From the NCBI RefSeq assembly GCF_900109145.1, contig NZ_FNYY01000004.1, positions 186,001 through 250,000 on the forward strand: a stretch of 64,000 nt of DNA, given 5' to 3'. The translations under genes and the position numbers were made by a program. The notes beneath the pieces were generated by a model. It made no database searches. It was not told the origin of the DNA and was given only the letters and a program-made list of their open reading frames with translations. The DNA is from Marinovum algicola. GTDB taxonomy: Bacteria > Pseudomonadota > Alphaproteobacteria > Rhodobacterales > Rhodobacteraceae. This document shows, in pieces, positions 1 through 8,815 of this stretch; position 1 is the first letter of the stretch; every line of letters begins with the position of its first letter.

Positions 1-194
1 CGATCCCGGGCGAGGCCAACACCCTGCCGGCCGAGGAAACCGTTGCCGCCGCCAAGGCCGTTGGCCTGCCCGCCAAGGCCGCCACCACGGTGGCCGAGGC
101 GCTGACATCCGTAGTGGCAACCGCGCCGGAGGCCCGGATACTGATCTGCGGATCGCTCTATCTCGCCGGGTCGGTCCTGCGCGAAAACGGCTAA
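1..194 (+). CDS. folC: Folylpolyglutamate/dihydrofolate synthase, C-terminal end (partial)
   Basis: The frame starting at base 3 stays open to TAA at 192-194 and encodes the last 63 residues of a protein that begins outside the window. Near the end the sequence reads RILICGSLYLAGSVL, which is typical of the C-terminal Rossmann-like domain of FolC (Mur ligase family). FolC adds glutamate to folates in the cytoplasm and in many bacteria also makes dihydrofolate from dihydropteroate. Only the tail is visible, so the ATP-binding motif and the bifunctional status cannot be checked. Confidence 0.75.
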   Translation, partial: IPGEANTLPAEETVAAAKAVGLPAKAATTVAEALTSVVATAPEARILICGSLYLAGSVLRENG

Positions 195-258
195 CACGCT
201 GAGGATGAGTCCTTTTCGCCGGCCGCCCCAGGAAATCGCCCGACGAATCAGGAAATCA

Positions 259-288
259 TTGACTGATTCGGCCATTTTTCGCTATATT
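259..288 (+). promoter_or_regulatory. Sigma70-type promoter candidate upstream of the LysM gene
   Basis: TTGACT at 259-264 and TATATT at 283-288 are separated by 18 bases, a near-consensus housekeeping promoter in an otherwise GC-rich region. An inverted repeat (CGAATCA at 244-250, TGATTCG at 264-270) overlaps the -35 box and is followed by five T, so the same bases could also act as a weak folC terminator. Transcription would start near 295, leaving a leader of about 210 bases before the likely GTG start at 507. Confidence 0.5.
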
Positions 289-506
289 TGGGCCTAATAG
301 CGAGCGTTCCGCCCAGATCAATACTTTCCATCGACATGTGGCGGGGGCGCTCTCGGGGAACATTAAATGTTGTGGATTGTGGAGAGCTTCTCCGCCGGCC
401 TGCCCTTGGCACGCCAGGCGGTCGATGCCGGGTACGGGTGTATCCCGCCCGTGCCGCCGCGGCCACGCGACAGCCAGCCCCGGATACCCGATGGGGAGCC
501 TGCCGC

Positions 507-827
507 GTGACCCGTCTCCTGCTCAGCGGCGGTTTTCTGTCCTGCGCAATGGTGCTGGCCTTTGCCGTCGCACCCGGGGACGGTGGCCCCGACGCGCCGC
601 TTGTCACCGGTGCCACCACCGGCAAGGCGCTGCGGCTGCCCGGGGTGCCGGCAAGCCCCGAGGGGATGGGGTATGTGGTGCAACCGGGCGACAGCCTGGC
701 CGGGATCGCGCTGCGCCACTACGGCACCGCCACGGCGGAGGAGATTATCTATCGCGCCAACCGCGACAAGCTGGCGTCACCGGGGGCCGTGCGGCCCGGC
801 ATGAGATTGAAGATTCCGGCAATGTGA
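507..827 (+). CDS. Small exported LysM-domain protein
   Basis: The protein has 106 residues from a GTG start, chosen because GGGGAG lies 9 bases upstream and because this start gives a proper hydrophobic N-terminus (about residues 3-22). A single LysM domain fills residues 55-104 (YVVQPGDSLAGIALRHYG, then a C-terminal RPGMRLKIP), the fold that binds peptidoglycan or other N-acetylglucosamine polymers. No catalytic domain is attached. The frame stays open upstream to 288, but that stretch is arginine-rich and lies over the promoter and leader. Likely a periplasmic or envelope-bound wall-binding protein. Confidence 0.7.
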   Translation: MTRLLLSGGFLSCAMVLAFAVAPGDGGPDAPLVTGATTGKALRLPGVPASPEGMGYVVQPGDSLAGIALRHYGTATAEEIIYRANRDKLASPGAVRPGMRLKIPAM

Positions 828-872
828 CCGGACAGGCATAACAAACAGGCAACAAAGCCAGAGCAGCACCTC

Positions 873-900
873 AAGGGGCCCTTCGGGGCCCCTTTCCTTT
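873..900. terminator. Rho-independent terminator between convergent genes
   Basis: A perfect 9-bp stem (AAGGGGCCC at 873-881, GGGCCCCTT at 886-894) with a TTCG loop is followed by a T-rich tract on the + strand and has A residues on its other side. It sits between the ends of the LysM gene (+) and the Trm112-like gene (-) and could serve both. Confidence 0.8.
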
Positions 901-919
901 GCCCTCCGGCTGCGCCCGT

Positions 920-1114
920 TCAGTCGATCTCGCGCGCCTCTTCGGTCAGCATCACCGGGATGCCATTGCGGATCGGAAAGGCCAGCCCGGCCTTGCGCGA
1001 GATCAGCTCCTGTTTCGCGGCGTCATATTCCAGCCGCGACTGGGTGCGCGGGCAGACCAGCGCCTCGAGCATCCGGCGGTCAAAACCGCCTTCCTTGATC
1101 TCCTGGTCCATCAT
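920..1114 (-). CDS. Trm112 family protein (YcaR-like)
   Basis: A 64-residue protein with the family pattern MLEALVCP near residues 15-22 and a C-terminal [12 protein letters not shown]. In eukaryotes Trm112 activates methyltransferases; in bacteria these small zinc-ribbon-like proteins are of uncertain function. Only the Cys of the first VCP motif is visible, so metal binding may be lost. The start ATG overlaps the stop of the LON gene as ATGA, so the two are probably translationally coupled. Confidence 0.85.
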   Translation of the reverse strand: MMDQEIKEGGFDRRMLEALVCPRTQSRLEYDAAKQELISRKAGLAFPIRNGIPVMLTEEAREID

Positions 1115-1755
1115 TGCATGATCTCCTCGGCTGTGCCGCCCCGCAGGGCGAATTCGATCAGGGTGACAAGCGTCTCGCGCCGGGTGGGCAGCGACGGCGC
1201 CTCGAGCAGCGCCTGCTTGTCCTCGGGGGCGAACTCCAGCAACATCGCCAGGGAATTGATCAAGAGCTCGTCCTCGGCGTCGTTCAGCGTGTCCCAGTCC
1301 GCCGCCAGCGATTGCGCGTCGAAATACCGCTCCAGCAACGACATGAAGCCGGCGCGGTCGAACCCCAGGTCCTGCTCGTCCTGCCCGAGATCGCGGGCAA
1401 AGTGGCTCCAGTCGACCTCGCAGCGGCGATAGGGGGCAAATCCCTCGATCTCGCGGACCATGCGAAAGCGGGACACCCCGCCGAGAGTGACCATGTAGCG
1501 GCCGTCCTCGGTTTCGGAAAACTGGGTCAGCCGTCCGGCGCAGCCGATGGCATGCAGCCGGCCGTCCTCGTCCCCGGGGCCGGGGTTTGGCTGGATCATC
1601 CCGATCAACCGTTGCGGCGTCTTCATGCAATCCTCGATCATCGCCAGATAGCGCGGCTCGAAGATGTGCAAGGGCAGCCGCGACCGGGGCAAGAGAAGCG
1701 CCCCGGGCAGGGGAAAGACCGGGAGTGTGTCGGGCAAGTCTGCTGCGCTGATCAT
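1111..1755 (-). CDS. LON substrate-binding domain protein
   Basis: The protein has 214 residues and matches the N-terminal substrate-recognition domain of Lon protease ([26 protein letters not shown] at residues 11-36, with GVSRF further on). It lacks the AAA+ and Ser-Lys protease domains, so it is a stand-alone LON (PUA-like) protein of unknown job, common in Alphaproteobacteria. It lies 27 bases downstream of the thioredoxin gene and overlaps the Trm112 gene, which suggests one protein-quality operon. Confidence 0.9.
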   Translation of the reverse strand: MISAADLPDTLPVFPLPGALLLPRSRLPLHIFEPRYLAMIEDCMKTPQRLIGMIQPNPGPGDEDGRLHAIGCAGRLTQFSETEDGRYMVTLGGVSRFRMVREIEGFAPYRRCEVDWSHFARDLGQDEQDLGFDRAGFMSLLERYFDAQSLAADWDTLNDAEDELLINSLAMLLEFAPEDKQALLEAPSLPTRRETLVTLIEFALRGGTAEEIMQ

Positions 1756-1782
1756 GAAGGCTAACCTAGCCTGCGAATGCGA

Positions 1783-2706
1783 TCAGGCAAATATCATCGA
1801 GCTCAGTTTTCGCCGTCCGTTGAGAACCACCGGGTCATTCGGCTTGAGCGCCTCGAAAATCGTGAACAGCTGCGCCTTAGCGGCACCGTCGTTCCATTCA
1901 CGGTCCCGGCGGAAGATTTCCAGCAATTCGTCCACCGCCGCCGCGGCATCGCCGCCGGCATAATGCGCCTGCGCCAGATCGAATCGCGCCTGATGATCCT
2001 CCGGGTTGGCCTCGACCGCGGCGGACAGCTCGCCCAGCGGCCCCGCGCCGGCGGCCTGTTTCGCCAGTTCAAGCTGGGCATGGGCGGCTTCCAGCTCGGG
2101 CGCCTTGGAAATTTCGACCGGCGCGCCATTGAGCACCGCCTCGGCCTGATCGAGATCGCCCATCGCGATATGCGACCGGACCAGCCCGCCATAGGCTTTG
2201 GCATTGGCCGGCTCCTCTTCGAGGATCGCGGCAAAGGTCTGGGCCGCATCCACCGCGGCGCCCTGCTCCAGCATCTCTTCGGCGGCGGCAATGGCATCGT
2301 CGAGCCCGTTGTCGGCCGGCGTGCCGCCGGCGGCCTCGATCACCCGGTCGACAAAGGCCTGGATCTCCGATCCCGGCACCGCGCCCTGAAATCCGTCGAC
2401 CGGCTGGCCCTGCCAGAAGGCATAGACCGTCGGGATCGACTGCACCCGAAGCTGGCCGGCGATCATCTGGCTCTCGTCCACATTGACCTTGGCCATCTTG
2501 ACCGCGCCGCCGGCCTTGGTCACCGCCTCTTCGAGCATCGGGCCCAGCGTCTTGCAGGGGCCGCACCAGGGTGCCCAGAAATCGACGATCACCGGCGTCG
2601 TCATCGAGGCATCGACGACCTCGGCCATGAAATCCGCTTCCGAGACGTCCTTGATCAGGTCGCCCGGGGCTGCGGCGGCGTTCTGCGATTGTCCGAGTTC
2701 CAGCAT
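1783..2706 (-). CDS. Thioredoxin-like co-chaperone with TPR tail (CnoX/YbbN family)
   Basis: A thioredoxin fold covers about residues 15-125 with an intact WCGPC at 47-51. An alanine-rich helical TPR-like region follows to residue 307. This arrangement is that of CnoX (YbbN), a chaperedoxin that protects proteins from oxidation and hands them to GroEL. E. coli CnoX lacks the first active-site Cys, whereas both are present here, so redox activity is likely. The ATG at 2706 has AAGGAG upstream; an in-frame start 20 codons earlier has none. First gene of the operon with the LON and Trm112 genes. Confidence 0.85.
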   Translation of the reverse strand: MLELGQSQNAAAAPGDLIKDVSEADFMAEVVDASMTTPVIVDFWAPWCGPCKTLGPMLEEAVTKAGGAVKMAKVNVDESQMIAGQLRVQSIPTVYAFWQGQPVDGFQGAVPGSEIQAFVDRVIEAAGGTPADNGLDDAIAAAEEMLEQGAAVDAAQTFAAILEEEPANAKAYGGLVRSHIAMGDLDQAEAVLNGAPVEISKAPELEAAHAQLELAKQAAGAGPLGELSAAVEANPEDHQARFDLAQAHYAGGDAAAAVDELLEIFRRDREWNDGAAKAQLFTIFEALKPNDPVVLNGRRKLSSMIFA

Positions 2707-2836
2707 TGACGGCTCCTTGAGATATGCGTGTTGCGCCTGATATGGGCCTTGCCGCGCCGGCTGCAAGCCACACGGCGGTTTACCTTGACTTGCCGGCTAT
2801 CTAGCATCGCGCGCGGCAAATGTGAAAGGGCAAGAG

Positions 2837-3478
2837 ATGGCGCGCATCGTTCTCACCTTCGGCGACAGCAACACCCATGGCACCATGCCAATCCTCACCC
2901 CGGGCGAATCCCGCCGCTTCGGCCCCGACATTCGCTGGCCGCGGGTGATGGCGGCCGGGCTCGGCGCAGGCTGGGAGCTGGTGGAGGAAGGCCTGCCGGG
3001 GCGTACGACGCAGATGGGCGACCCGGTGATGGGCGCCCACATGAACGGTCAGGAGGGGCTGAAGATCGCACTGGCCTCGCATGGGCCGGTCGACGTGCTG
3101 GCGCTCATGCTGGGCACCAATGACCTCAAGCACCGGTTTCAACCCAGCCCGGCGCGGATCACCGCAGGGCTGGCCGGGCTGCTCGACATTGCGCTGCACC
3201 GAGACATGCTGGCGCGCCATCCCGGCATGCAGGTGCTGGTGATCTGCCCGCCAGCGGTCCAGGAGACCGAACCGCTCCGGGCCGATTTCCTTGGCGCCGA
3301 GATGCACGGGCCCGCGCTTGCCGCATCTTACCGGGCCGTGGCCGAGGCCCGCGGGCTGGCGTTTTTCGATGCCGGCTCGGTGATCGCAACCAGCGCGGTC
3401 GACGGCGTGCATTTCGAGCCGGAGGCGCATCAAACGCTTGGCGCGGCGCTGGCCGAGGTGGTCCGCGCCATGGGGTAG
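2837..3478 (+). CDS. SGNH/GDSL-family hydrolase (arylesterase-like)
   Basis: A 213-residue protein with all SGNH blocks: FGDSNTHG with the nucleophile Ser11, GTND in the middle, and DGVHFEPEAH near the end carrying the catalytic Asp and His. No signal peptide is seen, so it probably acts in the cytoplasm on small esters. The ATG at 2837 is preferred over an in-frame GTG five codons upstream because the GDS motif then sits at the usual distance from the N-terminus. Divergent from the thioredoxin gene and convergent with xth. Substrate unknown. Confidence 0.85.
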   Translation: MARIVLTFGDSNTHGTMPILTPGESRRFGPDIRWPRVMAAGLGAGWELVEEGLPGRTTQMGDPVMGAHMNGQEGLKIALASHGPVDVLALMLGTNDLKHRFQPSPARITAGLAGLLDIALHRDMLARHPGMQVLVICPPAVQETEPLRADFLGAEMHGPALAASYRAVAEARGLAFFDAGSVIATSAVDGVHFEPEAHQTLGAALAEVVRAMG

Positions 3479-3486
3479 CGCGCCCG

Positions 3487-3527
3487 CCCCGGACCTGATC
3501 CGGGGCCTCCCCCGCCCAGGGCGGGGC
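3487..3527. repeat. REP-like double hairpin
   Basis: CCCCGGA-CCTGA-TCCGGGG (3487-3505) is followed directly by a second GC-rich hairpin (about 3511-3527). It fills the gap between the convergent SGNH and xth genes and belongs to the same repeat family as the elements near 23.3, 27.0 and 45.6 kb. It may also act as a bidirectional terminator. Confidence 0.75.
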
Positions 3528-3544
3528 GAAGTTCCGGCGCGTGG

Positions 3545-4333
3545 TCAGAGATCGAAGCTGGCGAAGACCGGCGCATGGTCCGATGGCTGCTGCCAGCCGC
3601 GCACCGGCCGCAGGATGCGGCTGGAATGGCCGGCGCTGGCGATATCGGGCGTGGCCCAGACGTGATCGAGCCTGCGGCCCTTGTCGGCGTTGTCCCAGTC
3701 GGGCGAGCGATAGGACCACCAGCTGTAGAGATTGCCTTGGGGAATGTCCTTGCGGGTGATGTCGACCCAGCCGCCGGCATCCTGGGTCTCGCCCAGATGC
3801 TCGACCTCGATCGGCGTATGCGACACCACTTTCAGAAGCTTCTTGTGGTCCCAGACGTCATCCTCACGCGGGGCGATGTTGAGATCGCCCACCAGAATTG
3901 CCTTTTCCGGGGGCTCGGCGCGGAACCAGTCGCGCATCTCGGTCAGATAGTCGAGTTTCTGGCCGAATTTCTCGTTGATCTCGCGGTCGGGCTTGTCGCC
4001 GCCGGCGGGGACATAGAAGTTGTGGATGGTAACGCCGTTTTCCAGCCTGGCCGCCACATGGCGGGCGTGGCCCAGGGCGGCGAAATCCTTGTCTCCCACA
4101 TCCTCGATCGGCAGTTTCGACAGGATGGCGACGCCGTTATAGCCCTTCTGGCCGCGCGCCACGACATGGCGGTAGCCCAGCGCCTGGAACTGCGCCACGG
4201 GGATCTTCTCGACCGGGCTCTTGCATTCCTGAAGGCAGAGCACATCCGGCGCCTCTTCGGTCAGGAGCCGCTCCACCAGCCCCGCCCGCAGGCGGACGGA
4301 ATTGATGTTCCAGGTGGCGAGGGAAAATGACAT
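3545..4333 (-). CDS. xth: Exodeoxyribonuclease III
   Basis: The 262-residue protein is a full-length EEP-fold nuclease of the ExoIII/AP endonuclease family. Visible motifs are WNINSVR near the N-terminus, LQECK with the metal-binding Glu36, GDLNIAP with the catalytic Asp/Asn pair, LDHVW, and SDHAP with the catalytic His near residue 253. It cuts DNA at abasic sites and degrades 3' ends during base-excision repair. The call is secure; the exact 3'-5' activity profile cannot be read from sequence. Confidence 0.95.
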   Translation of the reverse strand: MSFSLATWNINSVRLRAGLVERLLTEEAPDVLCLQECKSPVEKIPVAQFQALGYRHVVARGQKGYNGVAILSKLPIEDVGDKDFAALGHARHVAARLENGVTIHNFYVPAGGDKPDREINEKFGQKLDYLTEMRDWFRAEPPEKAILVGDLNIAPREDDVWDHKKLLKVVSHTPIEVEHLGETQDAGGWVDITRKDIPQGNLYSWWSYRSPDWDNADKGRRLDHVWATPDIASAGHSSRILRPVRGWQQPSDHAPVFASFDL

Positions 4334-4513
4334 GAGGCGGCTCCGAGACGTGAAAGGCTGGCGGAGAATGACCGGTCACGCCACGGGTTGCAAGAGCCAG
4401 AGTCGGTGGCTGCCCGGCCCTCTCCCGGGCGGGACAGGTCCGCCGCTCCGCAGGCTGGGTTTGCAACCCGCCGCTTGCGCCAAGGCGGGTCAAGAACCCG
4501 CCCCGCGCCCTTC

Positions 4514-5692
4514 TTACGACGGCGACATGCCCCGAAGCCGCTCGGACCGGCGCCGCAGGATTTCCACCGTCGACAGCAACCCGATGGAGATCGCCACGAG
4601 GATCGTCGCGGCCGCCAGGATGGTCGGCGAGATCTGCTCGCGCAGTCCGGTGAACATCTGCCACGGCAGGGTCTGCCACTCAGCCGAGCCGAGGAAGATC
4701 ACCACCACCACCTCGTCGAAGGAGGTGATGAAGGCAAACAGCCCGCCCGAGATCACGCCAGGCAGGATCAGCGGCATCTGCACCCGGAAAAACGTGGTCA
4801 CCGGATCGGCCCCCATGTTGGCCGCCGCCCGGGTCAGCGAATTGTCGAAGCTGACCAACGTGGCGGTCACGGTGATGATGACGAAGGGAATGCCCAGCAC
4901 GGCGTGGGCCAGCACGATGCCCCAATAGGTGCCCTGGATGCCGATCGAGGAATAGAAGAAATACATGCCCGTGGCCGAGATGATCAGCGGCACGATCATC
5001 GGCGAGATCAGGATCGCCATGATCGTCCGTTTGCCCGGCACGTGGCTCTGGCTCAGCCCGATTGCCGCCAGGGTGCCCAGGGAGACCGAGATCAGCGTCG
5101 CCACCGGTGCGATCTTGACCGAGTTCCACACCGCGCCGGTCCATTCCGAGTTGGTCAGGAAATCGCGGTAGTGTTTCAGCGAATAACCCTCTGGGTCCAA
5201 CCGCAGCATTTCGGGCGTGAAGGTAAAGAAATCCTCGGCGTTGAAGCTCAGCGGCATGACCACGATGATCGGCGTGATCAGAAAGATGAAGATCGCGCCG
5301 CAGATCACCCGGAAGGCATAATGCCAGAGCACCTGCCCCGCAGTGAGATAGGGCACCAGCTTGGCGCGGTAGCGGCCTTCGGCGATCCAGAACAGGAACC
5401 AGCCGACGAACCAGCCAAACAGCAGCCCCATGATGGCCGCCGAAACCCCGCCCATCAGGAACCCGCCAAGGCCGAAGCCGGCAATCAGGATCCATTTCGC
5501 CGGTTTTTCCTGCCGCCACATCTGGGTGAAGACAAAAGCCACCCCGGCCAGAAGCGCCGCGCCGACGATCAGGCCAATCAGCCCGGCGTCGTTGGCGATG
5601 CCCACCAGCAGGCCCATGAAGCCGCCGACGCCGGCCATGACGGGCCCGACAAAGGAAAACGGCTTGGGTTCGATCGGTGTCAGTGCTGCCAT
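4514..5692 (-). CDS. ABC transporter permease (PotC/PotI-type) with extra N-terminal membrane segments
   Basis: The C-terminal two thirds are a standard polyamine-type inner-membrane permease, with a family EAA loop reading RAAANMGADPVTTFFRVQMP. At 392 residues it is about 120 longer than PotC/PotI because the N-terminus carries about four additional hydrophobic segments (roughly residues 12-120). It is last in the operon ATPase, binding protein, large permease, this permease, and starts 5 bases after the large permease ends. It should pair with that permease to form the channel. Substrate not determined. Confidence 0.88.
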   Translation of the reverse strand: MAALTPIEPKPFSFVGPVMAGVGGFMGLLVGIANDAGLIGLIVGAALLAGVAFVFTQMWRQEKPAKWILIAGFGLGGFLMGGVSAAIMGLLFGWFVGWFLFWIAEGRYRAKLVPYLTAGQVLWHYAFRVICGAIFIFLITPIIVVMPLSFNAEDFFTFTPEMLRLDPEGYSLKHYRDFLTNSEWTGAVWNSVKIAPVATLISVSLGTLAAIGLSQSHVPGKRTIMAILISPMIVPLIISATGMYFFYSSIGIQGTYWGIVLAHAVLGIPFVIITVTATLVSFDNSLTRAAANMGADPVTTFFRVQMPLILPGVISGGLFAFITSFDEVVVVIFLGSAEWQTLPWQMFTGLREQISPTILAAATILVAISIGLLSTVEILRRRSERLRGMSPS

Positions 5693-5697
5693 GTCGC

Positions 5698-7455
5698 TTA
5701 CCCCAGCTTCACGTTGTCGATGCCGACAATCTTGTCATAGGCCCAGTAGAGGACCAGGACGACCACAAAGAGGATCGTGCCCAGCGCCGCCGCAAGGCCC
5801 CAGTTGAGCGATGACGAGATGTGATAGGCAATCCGGTTCGAGATGAAGACACCCTTGGTGCCGCCGACGATTTCGGGCGTGATGTAATAGCCGATCGACA
5901 GGATGAAGACGAGGATCGACCCGGCGCCGATGCCCGGCACCGATTGCGGGAAATAAACCCGCCAGAAGGCTGTCCAGTTGGTCGCGCCCAGTGATTTGGC
6001 GGCGCGCAGATAAGACGGCTGGATGGTCTGCATCACCGAATACATCGGCAGAATCATGAACGGCAGCAGAATGTGGGTCATCGCCACGATGGTGCCGAAC
6101 TGGTTGTTGATCATCACCAGCCGCGATCCGTCGCCGACCAGTCCGAGCCAGACCAGCACGTCGTTGATCACCCCCTGCTGTTGCAGCATCACTTTCCACG
6201 CCGAGGTCCGCACCAGAAGCGAGGTCCAGAACGGCAGCAGCACCAGGATCATCAGCAGGTTGGCGGTGCGCGTCGGCAGGTTGGCCAGGATCCAGGCCAC
6301 CGGATAGCCCAGCAGGATGCAGGAGCCGGTAATCACCAGCGACATGAAGATCGTGCGCTGGAACAGGGTGATGTAGATGCGTTCGTTTTCGGGCCGCGCC
6401 TCGAAGCCGTCGGGCGTCTTTTGCAGGTCGACCGAATTCAGGAAATAGCCGTCGGTGTATTTCGGGCTGTAGACCTGGAAGGTCTCCCAGCGGTTGATGT
6501 CGCCCCAGTCCTCGTCGATGTCGAGGAAGGCGGCGGTGAAATCGGCTTCCGGCAGAATCTCGAGGTTGGCGGCAGCCTCTTGCAGGAGTTCGGCCTGCGG
6601 GCCGTCATAGGCCGCGATCCTGTCGGCCGCGCCGGGGCTCTGAAGGTCGAGCGCCAGGGCGGCATAGACCGCTTCCCAGGGGTCTTCGGCGGCCACCACA
6701 TCCTCGTCTTCGAATACGGTGAACACCGCCCATGCAGTATAGGCGCGGGTGGTTTTCGGCAGCAGCGCCGCGATCTCTTCGGAGGGGGCAAAGCCGATGT
6801 CGCCCCGCAGGTTCGAAGAGGTCAGCTTGTTGAAACGGTCGATCTGGTTGGTGACGACGCCGTCAGAGGTCTGGCCTTGGCCCGACATCAGCTCGAACCA
6901 GACGGCGCCCTCTTTCCAGGCTTCGTTGAGGTCTTCGAGCGGGTCTTGGTAAGCCTCGCCAATGTCGTCGAGCCGCCGGCCGGATTGCCGGAACAGCGAC
7001 GAGACGCCGGTGCTTTCATAGTTCAACCGGGTGCCGAGCTTGGTGTGTTCCTTGGCCTCGGCGGCGAGGAACAGATCGAAAAACAGGTCCTGAAACACCG
7101 CTTCCGGCGGCAGCTCGCCCTGAGTGGCATCCCAGCTTTCCAGCCGGTCGGTGGTCAGTGGCAGGGTGTTGGCAACGATCTCGTTTTCGACCGAGCGGAA
7201 CAGCATCGAGGCGATCGGCGCGATGAAGGTGACCAGAACGAAGATCAAAAGCGGGGCGATCAGCATCATGGCGCGCGCCTTCTGCAACCGCAGCGCCCGG
7301 TTCAGCGAGGATTTCAGCGATCGGCCGTCCGCCGTCACCAATCGCCCGCTGGCGTCGCGGTGATCCTCGGCGTTCAGCGCCTTGGCTTCGTGCAACGCGT
7401 CTTCCGGCGTCGGCGCATCCATGGTCTGGGGACCGGTGCTCTTGAGATCGCTCAT
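5698..7455 (-). CDS. ABC transporter permease (PotB/PotH-type) with a large inserted domain
   Basis: The protein has 585 residues, about twice the PotB/PotH size. A first membrane segment lies at residues 62-86, followed by an acidic, mostly polar stretch to about residue 358, then the usual five or so membrane segments with an EAA-type loop reading RAAKSLGATNWTAFWRVYFP. By topology the roughly 270-residue insert should be periplasmic. The first 60 residues are cytoplasmic and polar. Partner of the 392-residue permease. The insert has no motif I recognise and might add a substrate-capture or docking surface. Confidence 0.88.
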   Translation of the reverse strand: MSDLKSTGPQTMDAPTPEDALHEAKALNAEDHRDASGRLVTADGRSLKSSLNRALRLQKARAMMLIAPLLIFVLVTFIAPIASMLFRSVENEIVANTLPLTTDRLESWDATQGELPPEAVFQDLFFDLFLAAEAKEHTKLGTRLNYESTGVSSLFRQSGRRLDDIGEAYQDPLEDLNEAWKEGAVWFELMSGQGQTSDGVVTNQIDRFNKLTSSNLRGDIGFAPSEEIAALLPKTTRAYTAWAVFTVFEDEDVVAAEDPWEAVYAALALDLQSPGAADRIAAYDGPQAELLQEAAANLEILPEADFTAAFLDIDEDWGDINRWETFQVYSPKYTDGYFLNSVDLQKTPDGFEARPENERIYITLFQRTIFMSLVITGSCILLGYPVAWILANLPTRTANLLMILVLLPFWTSLLVRTSAWKVMLQQQGVINDVLVWLGLVGDGSRLVMINNQFGTIVAMTHILLPFMILPMYSVMQTIQPSYLRAAKSLGATNWTAFWRVYFPQSVPGIGAGSILVFILSIGYYITPEIVGGTKGVFISNRIAYHISSSLNWGLAAALGTILFVVVLVLYWAYDKIVGIDNVKLG

Positions 7456-7510
7456 CTGTCTTTCCCTCTGCCGCGAGCCCAGCCTGTGGCGGTCGCGCGT
7501 TTCTGTCGGG

Positions 7511-7538
7511 GCGGAAGGGCCGCATCCGGCCCTTCCGC
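7511..7538 (-). promoter_or_regulatory. 12-bp intra-operon hairpin after the binding-protein gene
   Basis: GCGGAAGGGCCG (7511-7522) and CGGCCCTTCCGC (7527-7538) are perfect complements with a 4-base loop. The hairpin lies directly downstream of the binding-protein gene and before the permease genes, without a T-tract. Such hairpins usually protect the 3' end of binding-protein mRNA and lower expression of the following permease genes. That role is inferred from position. Confidence 0.7.
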
Positions 7539-7558
7539 TTGGTGTTCAGACGGGGCGC

Positions 7559-8698
7559 TTATTGCGCCAGCCACGCCTGGAATTTGGCGTCGATGTCGTC
7601 GCGGTAATCCGCCCACCATTCGTAGTTGTAGAGGAAGGTGTTGGTGGCGTTCGCCGGATCGGTCGGCATGTGCGGACCCATCTCGATGCCCAGTTCGGCG
7701 TGCTGGCCGACCAGCGGCGCCGAGCTTTCACGCGCCGGGCCATAAGAGATGTACTTGGCCTGATCCGCCAGACGCTGGGTGTCGGTGGCGAACTTGACGA
7801 AGTGCTTGACGCGGTTCAGGCGGTCTTCGGGCAGACCCTCGGGGATGATCCAGCCGTCGAGGTCAAAGACCTGCGCGTCCCACATCATCGCAACCGGCTG
7901 ATCCTGCTCTTCGATCACCGAGAACAGACGGCCGTTGTAGGTCGAGCCCATGAAGACCTCGCCATCGGCGAGAAGCTGAGGCGTGTCGGCACCGGCGGAC
8001 CACCAGACAACCTGATCCTTGATGGTGTCGAGCTTGGCCAGCGCCTGTTCCTGGCCTTCGTCGGTTTCCAGAACGTCGTAGACGTCTTCCTTGGCCACGC
8101 CGTCACAGAGCAGCGCCCATTCCATGTTGTTGATCGGGCGTTTCTCGAGCGACCGCTTGCCCGGATAGGTTTCCAGGTCGAAGACCGAGCAGATGTCGGA
8201 GGGCGGTTCGACACCATCCGGCACCAGGTCGGTGCGATAACCGAAGGTGGTCGAATAAACGATCTGCGGAATGAAGCAATCCGACACCAGCAGATCGCCG
8301 AAATCGTCCTCGGCCGAGGTGCCGTCAGGCGCGGCGGCCAGGTCTTCGTCCGGGTCGATTTCCATCGCCAGGCCTTCGTCGCAGAGACGGATGGCGTCCG
8401 AGGCCACCACGTCGACGAGATCCCAGGTCACGTTGCCCGCTTCGTTCATGGCGCGCAGCTTGGCCACGGCCTCGGCCGAGCTTTCGTCCCAGGCCACGGA
8501 GACCTCGGGGAACATTTCCATGTAGGGTTCGGCGTAGGCCTTGGTTTGCGAGGCCTGATAGGCGCCGCCCCAGCTGACCAGCGTCATGTCGTTGGCGCAG
8601 TCCTCACAGGCTTCCATCTCGCTGTGCGAGGCGGCGAAACTGATGCCGCCGACAGCCGTCAGAACGGAAGTGGCCAGAAGTAATTTGGTACGTTTCAT
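7559..8698 (-). CDS. Periplasmic substrate-binding protein, polyamine family (PotD/PotF-like)
   Basis: The 379-residue protein begins with a Sec signal peptide (MKRTKLLLATSVLTAVGGISFA, about 23 residues) and is a class D-type solute-binding protein of the spermidine/putrescine family (MTLVSWGGAYQASQTKAY, GSTYNGRLFSV, DGWIIPEGLP). Mature residues begin with an acidic stretch containing a CEDC pair that could form a disulfide. It captures the ligand in the periplasm for the two permeases downstream. The ligand may not be a polyamine, given the M24 and ArgE-like genes divergent from the operon. Confidence 0.9.
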   Translation of the reverse strand: MKRTKLLLATSVLTAVGGISFAASHSEMEACEDCANDMTLVSWGGAYQASQTKAYAEPYMEMFPEVSVAWDESSAEAVAKLRAMNEAGNVTWDLVDVVASDAIRLCDEGLAMEIDPDEDLAAAPDGTSAEDDFGDLLVSDCFIPQIVYSTTFGYRTDLVPDGVEPPSDICSVFDLETYPGKRSLEKRPINNMEWALLCDGVAKEDVYDVLETDEGQEQALAKLDTIKDQVVWWSAGADTPQLLADGEVFMGSTYNGRLFSVIEEQDQPVAMMWDAQVFDLDGWIIPEGLPEDRLNRVKHFVKFATDTQRLADQAKYISYGPARESSAPLVGQHAELGIEMGPHMPTDPANATNTFLYNYEWWADYRDDIDAKFQAWLAQ

Positions 8699-8815
8699 TT
8701 ATAGCTCCCTGATTCACCCGTTGCTGTACTGTGCGGGCCGGTACGCGACGGGTGACGCCAAGCCGGACCGCATCCCTGAAGCGCAGCGCCGTTGCCGGTC
8801 TGCGCGATGTATTCG

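Noticed and set aside
288-506. Longer N-terminus of the LysM protein from 288.
   Set aside because: It would start with TTG inside the promoter -10 region, adds an arginine-rich stretch and would bury the signal peptide.
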